DNA of 13,040 bases from positions 1 to 13,040 of the forward strand of contig CAZJKV010000053.1 in assembly GCA_964546765.1 (NCBI GenBank), given 5' to 3'. Both the position numbers and the translations under genes were made by a program. How positions within the stretch are numbered: the first letter of the stretch is position 1; every line of letters begins with the position of its first letter. The stretch comes from JAITWN01 sp964546765 (GTDB lineage Bacteria; Pseudomonadota; Gammaproteobacteria; SZUA-140). A model generated the notes under the pieces. That model worked only from the letters and a program-made list of their open reading frames with translations, was not told the DNA's origin and did not search any database. Positions 1 through 7,234 of this stretch are shown piece by piece.

Positions 1-1774
1 GGGTTGCGAGCGCGCCGGCCCCGGGCGGCACCGGTGCGCCGGTATCGAAGACCGCGAGCGTGCCGTCATCCAGCGATTCGAGCTGTTCCGCCAGTTCCTC
101 GCTCGACGTGACGCAGACGGCCTCGAGATCGGGGCCGAGCACGGTCTCGACGGCGCGCTCCCAGCCGGCCTCGACGTCGAGACTCTCGGCGAGGCGGCGG
201 CTATCCGAAAGCCCGCGGGACTCGAGCCACCGGGACACCGATCCGCCCTGCTTGCCGAGCGCGACCTGTTGCACGGCGTCTAGCGAAGCATGACGCTTCT
301 CGAGGTCCTGAAGTGCATGGCGCTGCGCCTCGACCGCCTCGGCCGCACGGGCGCGCGACTCGCGATGAGCATCGATACGCACCAGCAGGCCTTGTTGCTC
401 ATTTCTCAGAGCCTCCAGCGTCGCATTGATCGCGGTCGCGCGCGTCTCCAGGTCTTCGCCCTGGGCCGCATCACTGCTCTCGGCGGCGAGACCACGCTCC
501 TCGGCCTCGAGTCGTCCCAGCCGGTCGCGCAGGCCGTGCAGGTGCTCCTCGAGATGATGTATCCTGGCGCGTTCGATCTCGATCGCGCGATGGTGTTCTG
601 CAGTCTCGCGATTCGAGACATCCCACTCGCCCTGCCACGCGGTCATCGCCTGCTCGGCTTCGTTGAGCGCACTCGCAGAGGCCTGTTCGGCCTGTTCGCA
701 ATGCTGGAACTCGGGATCGCCCTCGGCAAGGACCTGCTCCAGCGCGACGATCTGCTCCCGGTCCTGCGTCAGATGTCGGTTTGCCTCCTCACGCGCACGG
801 GCGAGTTCGGCAAGGTCGGCCTGGTTTTTCTGCTGGCGTTCGCGGGCGTGCTGTATCGATTGCTCGACGCGGGTGATGCGCGAACCCAGATCATAGAATT
901 CCGCCTGGATCCGGTTGAAGGCCTCGTTCGATTCGACCTGCCCGGACCGGCGCGTCTCGATCGCGGACTCTATCGAGCGCAGACCGGCGATCGCCTTTTC
1001 GACCTCGTTGTCCTGCGCCGCGATCGCGCGCTCCCTGGCCGCGAGTACCTCATCGAGACCGCGCGCCCGCAACGCCAGCAACTGGGCCTTCAGCAACCGC
1101 TCTTCCTGCTTCAGTTCCCTATAGCGTTCGGCGGCGCGCGCCTGGCGCTGCAGCGTCTGAAGACGCTTCTCAAGTTCCGCTATAAGGTCATTGAGTCTGT
1201 TCAGGTTGTCACGAGTATCGCGAATGCGGTTCTCGGTCTCCCGGCGGCGCTCCTTGTACTTCGAGATCCCGGCCGCCTCCTCGAGGAAGACACGCAGTTC
1301 GTCAGGCTTGGCCTCGATCAGCCGGGATACGGTGCCCTGCTCGATGATCGCGTAACTTCGCGGCCCGAGACCGGTACCGAGGAAGATGTCGGTGATGTCG
1401 CGCCGGCGGCAGCGGGTCCCGTTCAGGTAGTAGATCGACTGACCGTCGCGCGACAGCTGGCGCTTGATCGAGATCTCGGCGTACTGGGCGAATTGCCCGC
1501 CGAGCCGGCCGGCGCTGTTGTCGAAGACGAGTTCTATCGTTGCCTGGCCGACGGGCTTGCGTGAAGAAGACCCGTTGAATATCACGTCGGCGAGCGCATC
1601 GCCGCGCAGGTTCTTGGCCGAACTTTCACCCATGACCCAGCGCACGGCGTCGATGATGTTCGACTTGCCGCAGCCGTTCGGCCCGACGACGCCGACGAGC
1701 TGGCTGGGAAAGGTGACCGTGGTGGGATCGACGAAGGACTTGAATCCTCCGAGCCTGATCTTCTTCAGTTGCAT
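1..1774 (-). CDS. smc: Chromosome segregation ATPase SMC, N-terminal half (runs off left edge)
   Basis: SMC is the ATPase core of the bacterial condensin. It dimerises through its hinge, binds ScpA/ScpB and compacts newly replicated chromosomes. Read on the minus strand from the ATG at 1774, the frame is open for 591 codons to the window edge. The protein starts MQLKKIRLGGFKSFVD, the classic SMC beginning, and Walker A GPNGCGKS is at residues 31-38. The stretch at about residues 130-180, including the EEAAGISKYKERR segment, is typical of the SMC head. A long charged Gln/Glu/Arg-rich coiled coil follows to about residue 510. The last 75 or so residues match the start of the hinge, with the WERAVETVLG segment. 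The second coiled coil, the ABC signature and Walker B must lie to the left of the window. No strong Shine-Dalgarno precedes the ATG; the start is chosen by homology. The gene is divergent from queF. An SMC rather than MukB argues against an enteric host. Confidence 0.96.
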   Translation of the reverse strand, partial: MQLKKIRLGGFKSFVDPTTVTFPSQLVGVVGPNGCGKSNIIDAVRWVMGESSAKNLRGDALADVIFNGSSSRKPVGQATIELVFDNSAGRLGGQFAQYAEISIKRQLSRDGQSIYYLNGTRCRRRDITDIFLGTGLGPRSYAIIEQGTVSRLIEAKPDELRVFLEEAAGISKYKERRRETENRIRDTRDNLNRLNDLIAELEKRLQTLQRQARAAERYRELKQEERLLKAQLLALRARGLDEVLAARERAIAAQDNEVEKAIAGLRSIESAIETRRSGQVESNEAFNRIQAEFYDLGSRITRVEQSIQHARERQQKNQADLAELARAREEANRHLTQDREQIVALEQVLAEGDPEFQHCEQAEQASASALNEAEQAMTAWQGEWDVSNRETAEHHRAIEIERARIHHLEEHLHGLRDRLGRLEAEERGLAAESSDAAQGEDLETRATAINATLEALRNEQQGLLVRIDAHRESRARAAEAVEAQRHALQDLEKRHASLDAVQQVALGKQGGSVSRWLESRGLSDSRRLAESLDVEAGWERAVETVLGPDLEAVCVTSSEELAEQLESLDDGTLAVFDTGAPVPPGAGALAT

Positions 1775-1782
1775 GGATCGCC

Positions 1783-1812
1783 AAGATACAGGAAAAGCGC
1801 CGAGCGAGACAA
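1783..1812 (-). promoter_or_regulatory. Possible smc promoter (weak)
   Basis: On the minus strand, TTGTCT (plus-strand 1807-1812) is followed after 18 bp by TATCTT (plus-strand 1783-1788), a moderate match to sigma70 boxes. The -10 box lies only 8 bp before the smc ATG, so a transcript starting there would have almost no leader. This is the best candidate I see in the 101-bp divergent gap between smc and queF, but it is weak. Confidence 0.22.
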
Positions 1813-1875
1813 GATTAACGCGCCGGAATCTGGTATGTTGTTGACCGTCATCCAATTGATCGAATCAGGCGAGCG

Positions 1876-2265
1876 ATGCCGAGCAAACCAAGCAGGGAAC
1901 TGGAGACCTTCGACAATCCCAACCCCGGCCGGGACTACACGATCCGAATACGGATCCCCGAGTTCACGTGCCTGTGTCCGAAGACCGGTCAGCCGGATTT
2001 CGCGACGCTGTACCTGGATTACGTGCCGGCCGAACGCTGTGTCGAACTGAAGTCCCTCAAGGTCTATATATGGTCTTATCGCGACCGGGGGGCGTTTCAC
2101 GAGGCCGTGACCAACGAGATCCTCGACGACCTGGTCCGTGCCTGCGAGCCGCATTACATGCGACTCACCGCAGAATTCAATGTCCGGGGCGGTATCTATA
2201 CCACGATCGTCGCCGACTACCGCAGCGAGTCCTGGGTCCCCCAGGAACCGGTCGCGCTGCCATGA
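1876..2265 (+). CDS. queF: NADPH-dependent 7-cyano-7-deazaguanine reductase QueF, unimodular type
   Basis: QueF reduces the nitrile of preQ0 to the aminomethyl group of preQ1, using two NADPH, in queuosine tRNA modification; it is cytosolic. The 129-residue protein is the short T-fold form, like Bacillus QueF. The catalytic Cys is C34 in LCPKTGQPDF and the general acid is D41, the same 7-residue spacing as C55/D62 of the Bacillus enzyme. H75-E76 in GAFHE match the substrate-binding His/Glu pair. The QueF-specific NADPH motif ELKSLKVY is at residues 57-64. These residues separate it from the related GTP cyclohydrolase FolE. The ATG is preceded by an AGGCGAG stretch that can serve as Shine-Dalgarno. 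The gene stands alone, divergent from smc, with no other queuosine gene nearby. E. coli and Pseudomonas use a longer two-module QueF, so the short form is a mild taxonomic clue. Confidence 0.96.
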   Translation: MPSKPSRELETFDNPNPGRDYTIRIRIPEFTCLCPKTGQPDFATLYLDYVPAERCVELKSLKVYIWSYRDRGAFHEAVTNEILDDLVRACEPHYMRLTAEFNVRGGIYTTIVADYRSESWVPQEPVALP

Positions 2266-2332
2266 ATAGCATTTATAAAGTATCAGTATCACAGTTAGTT
2301 ATAACCATTACCTCCAGTTACTTATAAGTCAA
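2266..2332 (+). promoter_or_regulatory. AT-rich intergenic region with three TTATAA-centred palindromes
   Basis: This 67-bp gap is about 28% GC by my count, against strongly GC-rich flanks. It holds three perfect palindromes: TTTATAAA (2272-2279), GTTATAAC (2298-2305) and ACTTATAAGT (2320-2329). Their centres are 26 and 23 bp apart. Each contains a near-consensus -10 hexamer (TATAAA, TATAAC, TATAAG). Short direct repeats, AGTATC twice (2279-2290) and AGTT twice (2293-2300), lie between the first two. No good -35 box stands at the right distance from any of them. The likely role is promoter and possibly operator for the sugar kinase that begins at 2333; this is inferred from position and composition. 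Confidence 0.45.
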
Positions 2333-3619
2333 TTGCGGCGCGCGATCGGCATTGATATCGGCACCAGCGGCTGTCGCGCCGTCGTCGTCGATGCCGATGG
2401 CGCGATATGCGCAGAGGCCTCTGCGGGCCTCCCCGCCCCCCGTCGCGACGGCGCGTACAGCGAACAGGTCCCGGATCTGTGGTGGGATGCGGTACTCGGC
2501 GTCCTGATCGAGATCGCCGCGAAGACGCCGCCGGCGGAGATCGGGGCACTGGCGGTCGACGGGACCTCGGCGACGCTGTTGATCGCCGACCGGACGGGCC
2601 GGCCGCTCGGGCCGGCGCTGATGTACAACGATGCCCGCGCCGTTCAGGCCGCCGCGTTCATCAGGGAGATCGCGCCGCACGACTGCGCCGCCCATGGCGC
2701 GGGATCGGCACTCGCGAAACTGCTGCACCTGCAACGTGGCCCGGGGCTGCAGGAGGCCCGTTATGCACTGCATCAGGCCGACTGGATCGCCGGCCGACTC
2801 AGCGGCTGCTTCGGGATCAGCGACGAGAACAATTGCCTCAAGCTCGGTTACGATGCGGTGCGGCGCGAGTGGCCGCCATGGATGAAGGCGATCGACATCG
2901 ATCACGCGCTGTTGCCGCAGGTCGTCGCGCCGGGCAGCGTGATCGGGGCGCTGCAAGACGCGTCGATCCTGTCGCTCGGATATCCGAAGGATCTGAAAAT
3001 CATCGCGGGCACGACAGACGGCGTCGCGGCGTTTCTCGCAACCGGCGCCGGTACGACCGGCGATGCGGTGACCTCGCTAGGATCCACGCTGGTCCTCAAG
3101 GTATTGTCAGGAGCACCGGTGTTCTCTGCGCCGTACGGGATCTACAGCCACCGCCTCGGGGACCTGTGGCTCGCCGGCGGCGCCTCGAACAGCGGCGGCG
3201 CGGTGCTGCTCCGGCATTTCACGATCGAGCAGATCGAGACGCTGACGCCTCGGCTCGATCCCGAGCATCCGACCGGCCTCGACTATTATCCGCTCGCGTC
3301 GCCCGGCGAACGATTCCCGTACAATGACCCGTCGATCGCGCCGAGGCTGACCCCGCGCCCGGCCAATGACGCGCGTTTCCTGCAGGGCCTGCTCGAAGGC
3401 ATCGCCGGCATCGAGGCCCTGGGTTACCGGCGACTCGCCGAACTCGGCGCGCCCGCGCCGCGCCGGATCCTGAGTGTCGGCGGCGGTGCGCGCAACCCGG
3501 CCTGGACCGCGATCCGCCGGCGAATGCTCGGGGTCCCGTTCGACACGCCCCGCAGCGAACACGCATGCTACGGGACCGCACAACTGGCGTTGCGGGCCCT
3601 CTCGCCCGATATGACGTAG
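2333..3619 (+). CDS. FGGY-family carbohydrate kinase, likely D-ribulokinase type
   Basis: This cytosolic kinase transfers the gamma phosphate of ATP to a sugar. At 428 residues it has the two actin-like FGGY domains: phosphate-1 loop GIDIGTSG (6-13), AVDGTSATLL (74-83), the catalytic-base region GTTDG with D229, the GGASNSGG loop (282-289), and a C-terminal adenosine-loop segment, VGGGARNPAW. The DGTSAT and ALHQADWIAGRLSG segments resemble the cyanobacterial/plant chloroplast D-ribulokinase group (AtXK-1-like) more than classical xylulokinase. I therefore favour D-ribulose to ribulose 5-phosphate, but the substrate is inference. The start is TTG at 2333: upstream in frame there is a stop at 2276-2278 and no ATG or GTG, and the phosphate loop begins five codons in. 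No Shine-Dalgarno precedes it, only the palindrome ACTTATAAGT. The gene ends with TAG TAA, 22 bp before uppP, so the two may be cotranscribed. Confidence 0.88.
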   Translation: MRRAIGIDIGTSGCRAVVVDADGAICAEASAGLPAPRRDGAYSEQVPDLWWDAVLGVLIEIAAKTPPAEIGALAVDGTSATLLIADRTGRPLGPALMYNDARAVQAAAFIREIAPHDCAAHGAGSALAKLLHLQRGPGLQEARYALHQADWIAGRLSGCFGISDENNCLKLGYDAVRREWPPWMKAIDIDHALLPQVVAPGSVIGALQDASILSLGYPKDLKIIAGTTDGVAAFLATGAGTTGDAVTSLGSTLVLKVLSGAPVFSAPYGIYSHRLGDLWLAGGASNSGGAVLLRHFTIEQIETLTPRLDPEHPTGLDYYPLASPGERFPYNDPSIAPRLTPRPANDARFLQGLLEGIAGIEALGYRRLAELGAPAPRRILSVGGGARNPAWTAIRRRMLGVPFDTPRSEHACYGTAQLALRALSPDMT

Positions 3620-3641
3620 TAACAACGACCGAGCCCGCTTG

Positions 3642-4439
3642 ATGGAAATCTGGCACATCGTCATCCTCGCGCTGATCCAGGGACTGACCGAGTTCCTCCC
3701 GATCTCGAGCGCCGCGCACCTGATCCTGCTGCCGGTGATTGCCGGCTGGGAGGACCAGGGCCTGGCGTTCGACGTCTCCGTGCACGTCGGCACGCTGATC
3801 GCGGTCATCACCTATTTCAGAAAGGAACTGGTCATCATGACCCGCGACTGGATCGGGTCGATCACGCAGCGCCGGCATACGGCGGACAGCCGTCTCGCGT
3901 GGGGCGTGATCCTCGGCACGATCCCCGCAGGGCTCGCCGGCCTGATATTCAAGGACATCATCGAGACCGAACTGCGCTCGGCGCTGGTCATCGCGCTCGC
4001 GACGATCGGCTTCGGGCTGCTGTTGTGGTGGGCCGATGCCCGCGGCCGCCGCGATCGCGACGAGCATGCGCTGCATATCAGCGACATCCTGCTGATCGGC
4101 TGCGCACAGGCGCTCGCGTTGATCCCCGGCACCTCGCGCTCGGGCATCACGATCATGGCGGGCCTGATGCTCGGGCTGACACGTCAGGCCGCGGCGCGCT
4201 TCTCGTTCCTGCTGTCGATCCCGGTCATTGCTCTGGCAGGCGGCTGGCAGGCGGTCGACGTCGTACGTGGCGGTGACCTGCCATGGATGGACATGGTCAT
4301 CGGCGCGGCGATCTCCGGCTTCGTCGCCTACTGGACGATTCACTTCTTCATCGAGCTGCTCGGCCGCATCGGCCTGCTGCCGTTCATCATCTACCGGCTG
4401 CTGCTCGGTGCCGTGCTGCTGGTCGTGTTCTATCTCTGA
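3642..4439 (+). CDS. uppP: Undecaprenyl-diphosphatase UppP (BacA)
   Basis: UppP is an inner-membrane enzyme that dephosphorylates undecaprenyl diphosphate to the monophosphate, recycling the lipid carrier for peptidoglycan and other surface polymers. Overproduction gives bacitracin resistance. The 265 residues include the family motif QGLTEFLPISSAAH (13-26), with Q13 and E17 as the (E/Q)xxxE pair and H26. The second signature, PGTSRSG (162-168), has the catalytic-region R166. Roughly seven or eight hydrophobic helices are separated by short charged loops. The length is normal. I chose ATG 3642; TTG immediately before it (3639) is also in frame. The Shine-Dalgarno is poor, which fits coupling to the kinase gene 22 bp upstream. 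Its 3' end overlaps the convergent aminotransferase gene by 10 bp, so no intergenic terminator is possible here. Confidence 0.96.
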   Translation: MEIWHIVILALIQGLTEFLPISSAAHLILLPVIAGWEDQGLAFDVSVHVGTLIAVITYFRKELVIMTRDWIGSITQRRHTADSRLAWGVILGTIPAGLAGLIFKDIIETELRSALVIALATIGFGLLLWWADARGRRDRDEHALHISDILLIGCAQALALIPGTSRSGITIMAGLMLGLTRQAAARFSFLLSIPVIALAGGWQAVDVVRGGDLPWMDMVIGAAISGFVAYWTIHFFIELLGRIGLLPFIIYRLLLGAVLLVVFYL

Positions 4440-5626
4440 TCCCCGAGCCCGCCCAGGAAGATGCGCAGGCGCCTGACGCCGGTCTCGAGTTGTTCGAGCG
4501 AGGTTGTGTACGCAAAGCGCACATGCTCGGCGGCGCGGTATTCTCCGAAATCGCAGCCGGGCGTGATCGCGACGCCGGCGCGTTCGAGCAGGTCGAACGT
4601 GAAACGATAACTGTCACCGGTGAAGCGCGCGCTGTTGGCGTACAGATAAAAGGCCCCCTGCGGCCTCAGCGGGATATCGAAGCCGAGCTCGCGCAATGCC
4701 GGTAGCAGGAAGTCGCGCCGTTGCTGGAGGATCCCCCTTCGCTCCTCGAGGATCTCGAGCGTGGCGACACCGAACGCGACGAGCGCCGCGTGCTGTGCCG
4801 GCGTCGACGGGGCGAGAAAGATGTTCTGCGCGAGACGATCGATCAGCGGCACATAGCCGGCCGGAGCGACGAGCCAGCCGAGACGCCAGCCGGTCATGTT
4901 GAAATATTTCGAGAAGCTGTTGATGACGAAAATATCTTCGGCCTCGGCAAGCGCCGATGCGACGCGATCGCCGTAGACCAGGTTCCGGTAGATCTCGTCG
5001 ACAATCAGCGCTGCATTGCGCTCGCGCACGATCGCGATGATGCGCCGCAATTCGTCTGCGCCGATGACGGTGCCGGTCGGATTCGACGGCGATGCGAGCA
5101 TGACCGCGGCCGTTGCGGGTGTCCAGTGTTCGGCGAGCGCATCGGCCGTCAGTTGCCAGGCGCTGTCCGGCCCGACCGGCACCGCGACGGCGCGGGCCTC
5201 GAACATGCGCGCGAAGTGGCGATTGCAGGGATAGCCCGGATCGGCCATCAGTACCTCGTCGCCCGGATCCAGCAGCACGCCGAGAATCAGCTGCAGCGCG
5301 CCGGATGCACCGGGCGTGACGACGATGCGCTCGGGCGAAATCTCGAGCCGCTCGTGATCGCGGTAGAAACCGGCGATCGCCTCGCGCAGTTCCGGCAACC
5401 CTGTCGCCGGCGTATAGTGCGTCTTGCCGGCGCGCAGCGCGGCAATCGCGGCCTCGACGACCGGAACCGGGGTCGCGAAGTCCGGCTCGCCGATCTCCAT
5501 GTGGACGACCGATTGCCCGGCGCGCTCCAGCGCCCGCGCGCGCGCGAGTACGTCCATGACATGAAACGGCCGGATCTCCTCGATGCGCTGCGCGACGCGG
5601 ACATTGCGGTCGTCGCCGGCGCGCAT
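4430..5626 (-). CDS. PLP-dependent aminotransferase, class I/II (aspartate/aromatic-type fold)
   Basis: This is a soluble fold-type I transaminase that uses pyridoxal phosphate to move an amino group between an amino acid and a 2-oxo acid. Of the 398 residues, the Schiff-base lysine is K240 in NSFSKYFNMTGWRLGW. SNPTG (181-185) gives the ring-contacting Asn N182, DEIY (210-213) gives the PLP-N1 Asp and the Tyr, R248 contacts the PLP phosphate, and R370 in EHVRFAYT binds the substrate carboxylate. The N-terminal RIEEIRPFHVMDVLARA segment is typical of a broad proteobacterial subfamily annotated only as aminotransferase, so the substrate cannot be called. The start codon lies 4 nt after the stop of the HAD gene, so the pair is almost certainly one operon. 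No strong Shine-Dalgarno is visible; coupling is likely. Its 3' end overlaps uppP on the opposite strand. Confidence 0.93.
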   Translation of the reverse strand: MRAGDDRNVRVAQRIEEIRPFHVMDVLARARALERAGQSVVHMEIGEPDFATPVPVVEAAIAALRAGKTHYTPATGLPELREAIAGFYRDHERLEISPERIVVTPGASGALQLILGVLLDPGDEVLMADPGYPCNRHFARMFEARAVAVPVGPDSAWQLTADALAEHWTPATAAVMLASPSNPTGTVIGADELRRIIAIVRERNAALIVDEIYRNLVYGDRVASALAEAEDIFVINSFSKYFNMTGWRLGWLVAPAGYVPLIDRLAQNIFLAPSTPAQHAALVAFGVATLEILEERRGILQQRRDFLLPALRELGFDIPLRPQGAFYLYANSARFTGDSYRFTFDLLERAGVAITPGCDFGEYRAAEHVRFAYTTSLEQLETGVRRLRIFLGGLGDQR

Positions 5627-5630
5627 CGCT

Positions 5631-6410
5631 TCAGGTCCCGGTGATCCGCTTCAGCAGCGCGAGGTCGAGACAACGCGTACCGGCATGCACCCGCGCGGCG
5701 GCGCGACCGCCCAGCACCTCGAAGGGCCGATCGGGTTCGCCGAGATGATCCAGCACCAGTTCCGCGTCGCGGTAGTCTCCGGCGCGCGTGTACGCGTTCA
5801 CCGTCATGATCGTCCTGAGGCCGACGGCGCGTGCGGCGGCGTATCCGTTTTCTGAATCCTCGAACGCAATACACTCCTGCGGGCCGAGCGCCAGCCGTTC
5901 GAGTGCGTAGCGATAGACCGCGGGAGAAGGTTTCTTGTCCTCGATCTCGTCCGCGCTCGCGATCAATTCGAACCAGTCCACAGCTTCGGGTCCGAGCGTG
6001 TGCTGCAGCAGGACGCTGACGTTCTCGCGTGTCGTCGTCGTCGCGATCGCGAGCCGCATCCCGGTGCCGCGCGCCTCATGTAACAGGCGTTCGACGCCGG
6101 GACGCAAGGCGATCTCGCCCTGGCGCAGCATCTCCCAGTAGAAGCGATTCTTGGATGCGTGCAAGTCCGGGACACGCGCGGCGAGCTCCTGCGGGGGCGT
6201 GCCACCGGCATAGACGTGATGCCGGAGATAGTGGTGGATGCGTTCCTTTCCGCCCGAGATGGCGAGTAATTCGCCATACAGTTCCTCGGGCCAGTCCCAG
6301 TCGAGAGCGGCCTCGGCGAAGGCGCGATTGAAGGCGACCCGGTGGCCGTCGCGCTCAGTATCGGCGAGCGTGCCGTCCACATCGAACAACAGGGCCTGAA
6401 TTTCATACAT
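5631..6410 (-). CDS. HAD-superfamily phosphatase, CbbY-like
   Basis: This soluble Mg-dependent phosphatase has 259 residues. HAD motif I is LLFDVDGT (nucleophile D10, acid/base D12), motif II is the Thr-rich AIATTTT (T124/T125 region), motif III is K160 in DKKPSP, and motif IV is FEDSENG with D185. The C1 cap carries GGKER (53-57). The spread of conserved blocks, especially GEIALRPGVERLL, the ATTT stretch and KKPSPAVYR, closely resembles Rhodobacter-type CbbY. CbbY removes the RuBisCO inhibitor xylulose 1,5-bisphosphate by converting it to xylulose 5-phosphate. That assignment follows from recalled family resemblance; related beta-phosphoglucomutase or other sugar-phosphate phosphatases are alternatives. 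The start is ATG 6410, with no Shine-Dalgarno; upstream is very AT-rich (6411-6423). It is the first gene of a two-gene operon with the aminotransferase and is divergent from dksA. Confidence 0.88.
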   Translation of the reverse strand: MYEIQALLFDVDGTLADTERDGHRVAFNRAFAEAALDWDWPEELYGELLAISGGKERIHHYLRHHVYAGGTPPQELAARVPDLHASKNRFYWEMLRQGEIALRPGVERLLHEARGTGMRLAIATTTTRENVSVLLQHTLGPEAVDWFELIASADEIEDKKPSPAVYRYALERLALGPQECIAFEDSENGYAAARAVGLRTIMTVNAYTRAGDYRDAELVLDHLGEPDRPFEVLGGRAAARVHAGTRCLDLALLKRITGT

Positions 6411-6429
6411 TATATTTATAATTCATTGA
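6411..6429 (-). promoter_or_regulatory. AT-rich upstream region of the HAD/aminotransferase operon
   Basis: Directly upstream of the HAD start codon the sequence is almost pure A/T. Read on the minus strand it contains a TATAAA (plus-strand 6415-6420), inside a TTATAA core (6416-6421). The nearest -35-like hexamer, TTGTCC (plus-strand 6435-6440), is only 14 bp away, too close for a normal sigma70 promoter. I record it as a probable promoter zone with no defined boxes. Confidence 0.25.
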
Positions 6430-6529
6430 GTTATGGACAATGATCGGAGACATGTTACACCATTTTCTGCCCCCGCGCCCACCCGCGGCGATGAAATGCC
6501 GCAACCTGGCCGCCCTCTCACGGAAGTGA

Positions 6530-6558
6530 TTGAGCGACAAGGATCTATCTGGTATAAA
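6530..6558 (+). promoter_or_regulatory. Sigma70-type promoter for dksA
   Basis: TTGAGC (6530-6535) and TATAAA (6553-6558) are separated by exactly 17 bp, and the -10 box sits in an AT-rich stretch (GGTATAAATA). Predicted transcription start is about 6565, giving a leader of about 33 nt before the dksA ATG. This is the best-formed promoter in the window. Confidence 0.6.
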
Positions 6559-6597
6559 TACGCGTTTATTTTTGCCCAAATTTCAGGAGAAAGCTTG

Positions 6598-7203
6598 ATG
6601 GCTGTCGCAAAGAAGAAGCCCGCAAGTAGCGCCAAGAAGCAGGTTGCCGTGAAGAAGAAGGCGGCGCCGAAAGCGGCGCGGGCCCCGGCCAGGAAGACCG
6701 CGCCTAAAAAGTCGCGCGCAGCCGCGCCGAAGTCGCGTTCGCGCTCCGGTCACAAGGCGCCTGCGAAGCCGGCAACAGCCTCGACGCACCTGCCCTACCT
6801 CGGTATCGAGCCCTACAAGGAAAAAAAGGGCGAGGCTTACATGGGGCCGAAGCAGGTCGAGCACTTCCGCATTATCCTCGAGACCTGGAAGTCCAGACTC
6901 ATAGAGGAAATGGAGCGGACCGTTCACCACATGCGCGATGAGGCCGCGAACTTCCCGGACCCCAACGACCGCGCCAGCCAGGAATCGGATTTCGCGCTGG
7001 AGCTGCGCACCCGCGATCGCGAGCGCAAGCTGATCAAGAAGATCGATGAATCGCTGCAGGATCTCGACAATAACGAGTACGGATATTGCGAGACCTGCGG
7101 CATCGAGATCGGTATACGCCGGCTAGAGGCGCGCCCGACCGCGACGCTGTGCATCGACTGCAAGACCCTCGACGAGATCCGCGAACGCCAGGTCAAGGGC
7201 TGA
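6598..7203 (+). CDS. dksA: RNA polymerase-binding transcription factor DksA with basic N-terminal extension
   Basis: DksA enters the RNA polymerase secondary channel and, with ppGpp, represses rRNA promoters and activates amino-acid promoters. The C-terminal 140 or so residues are canonical. The coiled-coil tip keeps both key aspartates (D121 and D124, in NFPDPNDRA). It is followed by the ELRTRDRERKLIKKID helix and the four-Cys zinc finger C164/C167/C185/C188, in CETCGIEIGIRRLEARPTATLCIDC. The 201-residue protein is about 50 longer than the 151-residue E. coli DksA. Residues 1-62 are a low-complexity Lys/Ala/Pro/Arg tail with PAK and APKK blocks. The ATG at 6598 has a good Shine-Dalgarno, AGGAGA (6585-6590), 7 nt upstream. 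The frame is open further upstream (from 6433), but that would cross the promoter. The start is therefore well supported and the basic tail is real coding sequence. Confidence 0.96.
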   Translation: MAVAKKKPASSAKKQVAVKKKAAPKAARAPARKTAPKKSRAAAPKSRSRSGHKAPAKPATASTHLPYLGIEPYKEKKGEAYMGPKQVEHFRIILETWKSRLIEEMERTVHHMRDEAANFPDPNDRASQESDFALELRTRDRERKLIKKIDESLQDLDNNEYGYCETCGIEIGIRRLEARPTATLCIDCKTLDEIRERQVKG

Positions 7204-7234
7204 CTTGTTGCCCCATTGCGATCCCTGTAACCTG

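Noticed and set aside
290..1564. 424-codon open frame on the plus strand opposite smc
   Set aside because: It is antisense to a clear SMC frame and has no recognisable domain; long antisense frames are expected in GC-rich coding DNA.
2318..2956. 212-codon minus-strand frame opposite the sugar kinase
   Set aside because: It is antisense to the conserved FGGY N-terminal domain and shows no recognisable fold.
3219..4343. 374-codon minus-strand frame across the kinase and uppP genes
   Set aside because: It spans two well-supported plus-strand genes and has a low-complexity Arg/Asp/Gln composition typical of a shadow frame.
4721..5644. 307-codon plus-strand frame opposite the aminotransferase
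   Set aside because: It is antisense to a gene with every PLP-site residue intact, and its Arg/Asp-rich composition lacks domain signatures.
6433..6597. In-frame upstream extension of dksA
   Set aside because: It would run through the well-formed promoter, and ATG 6598 has its own good Shine-Dalgarno.
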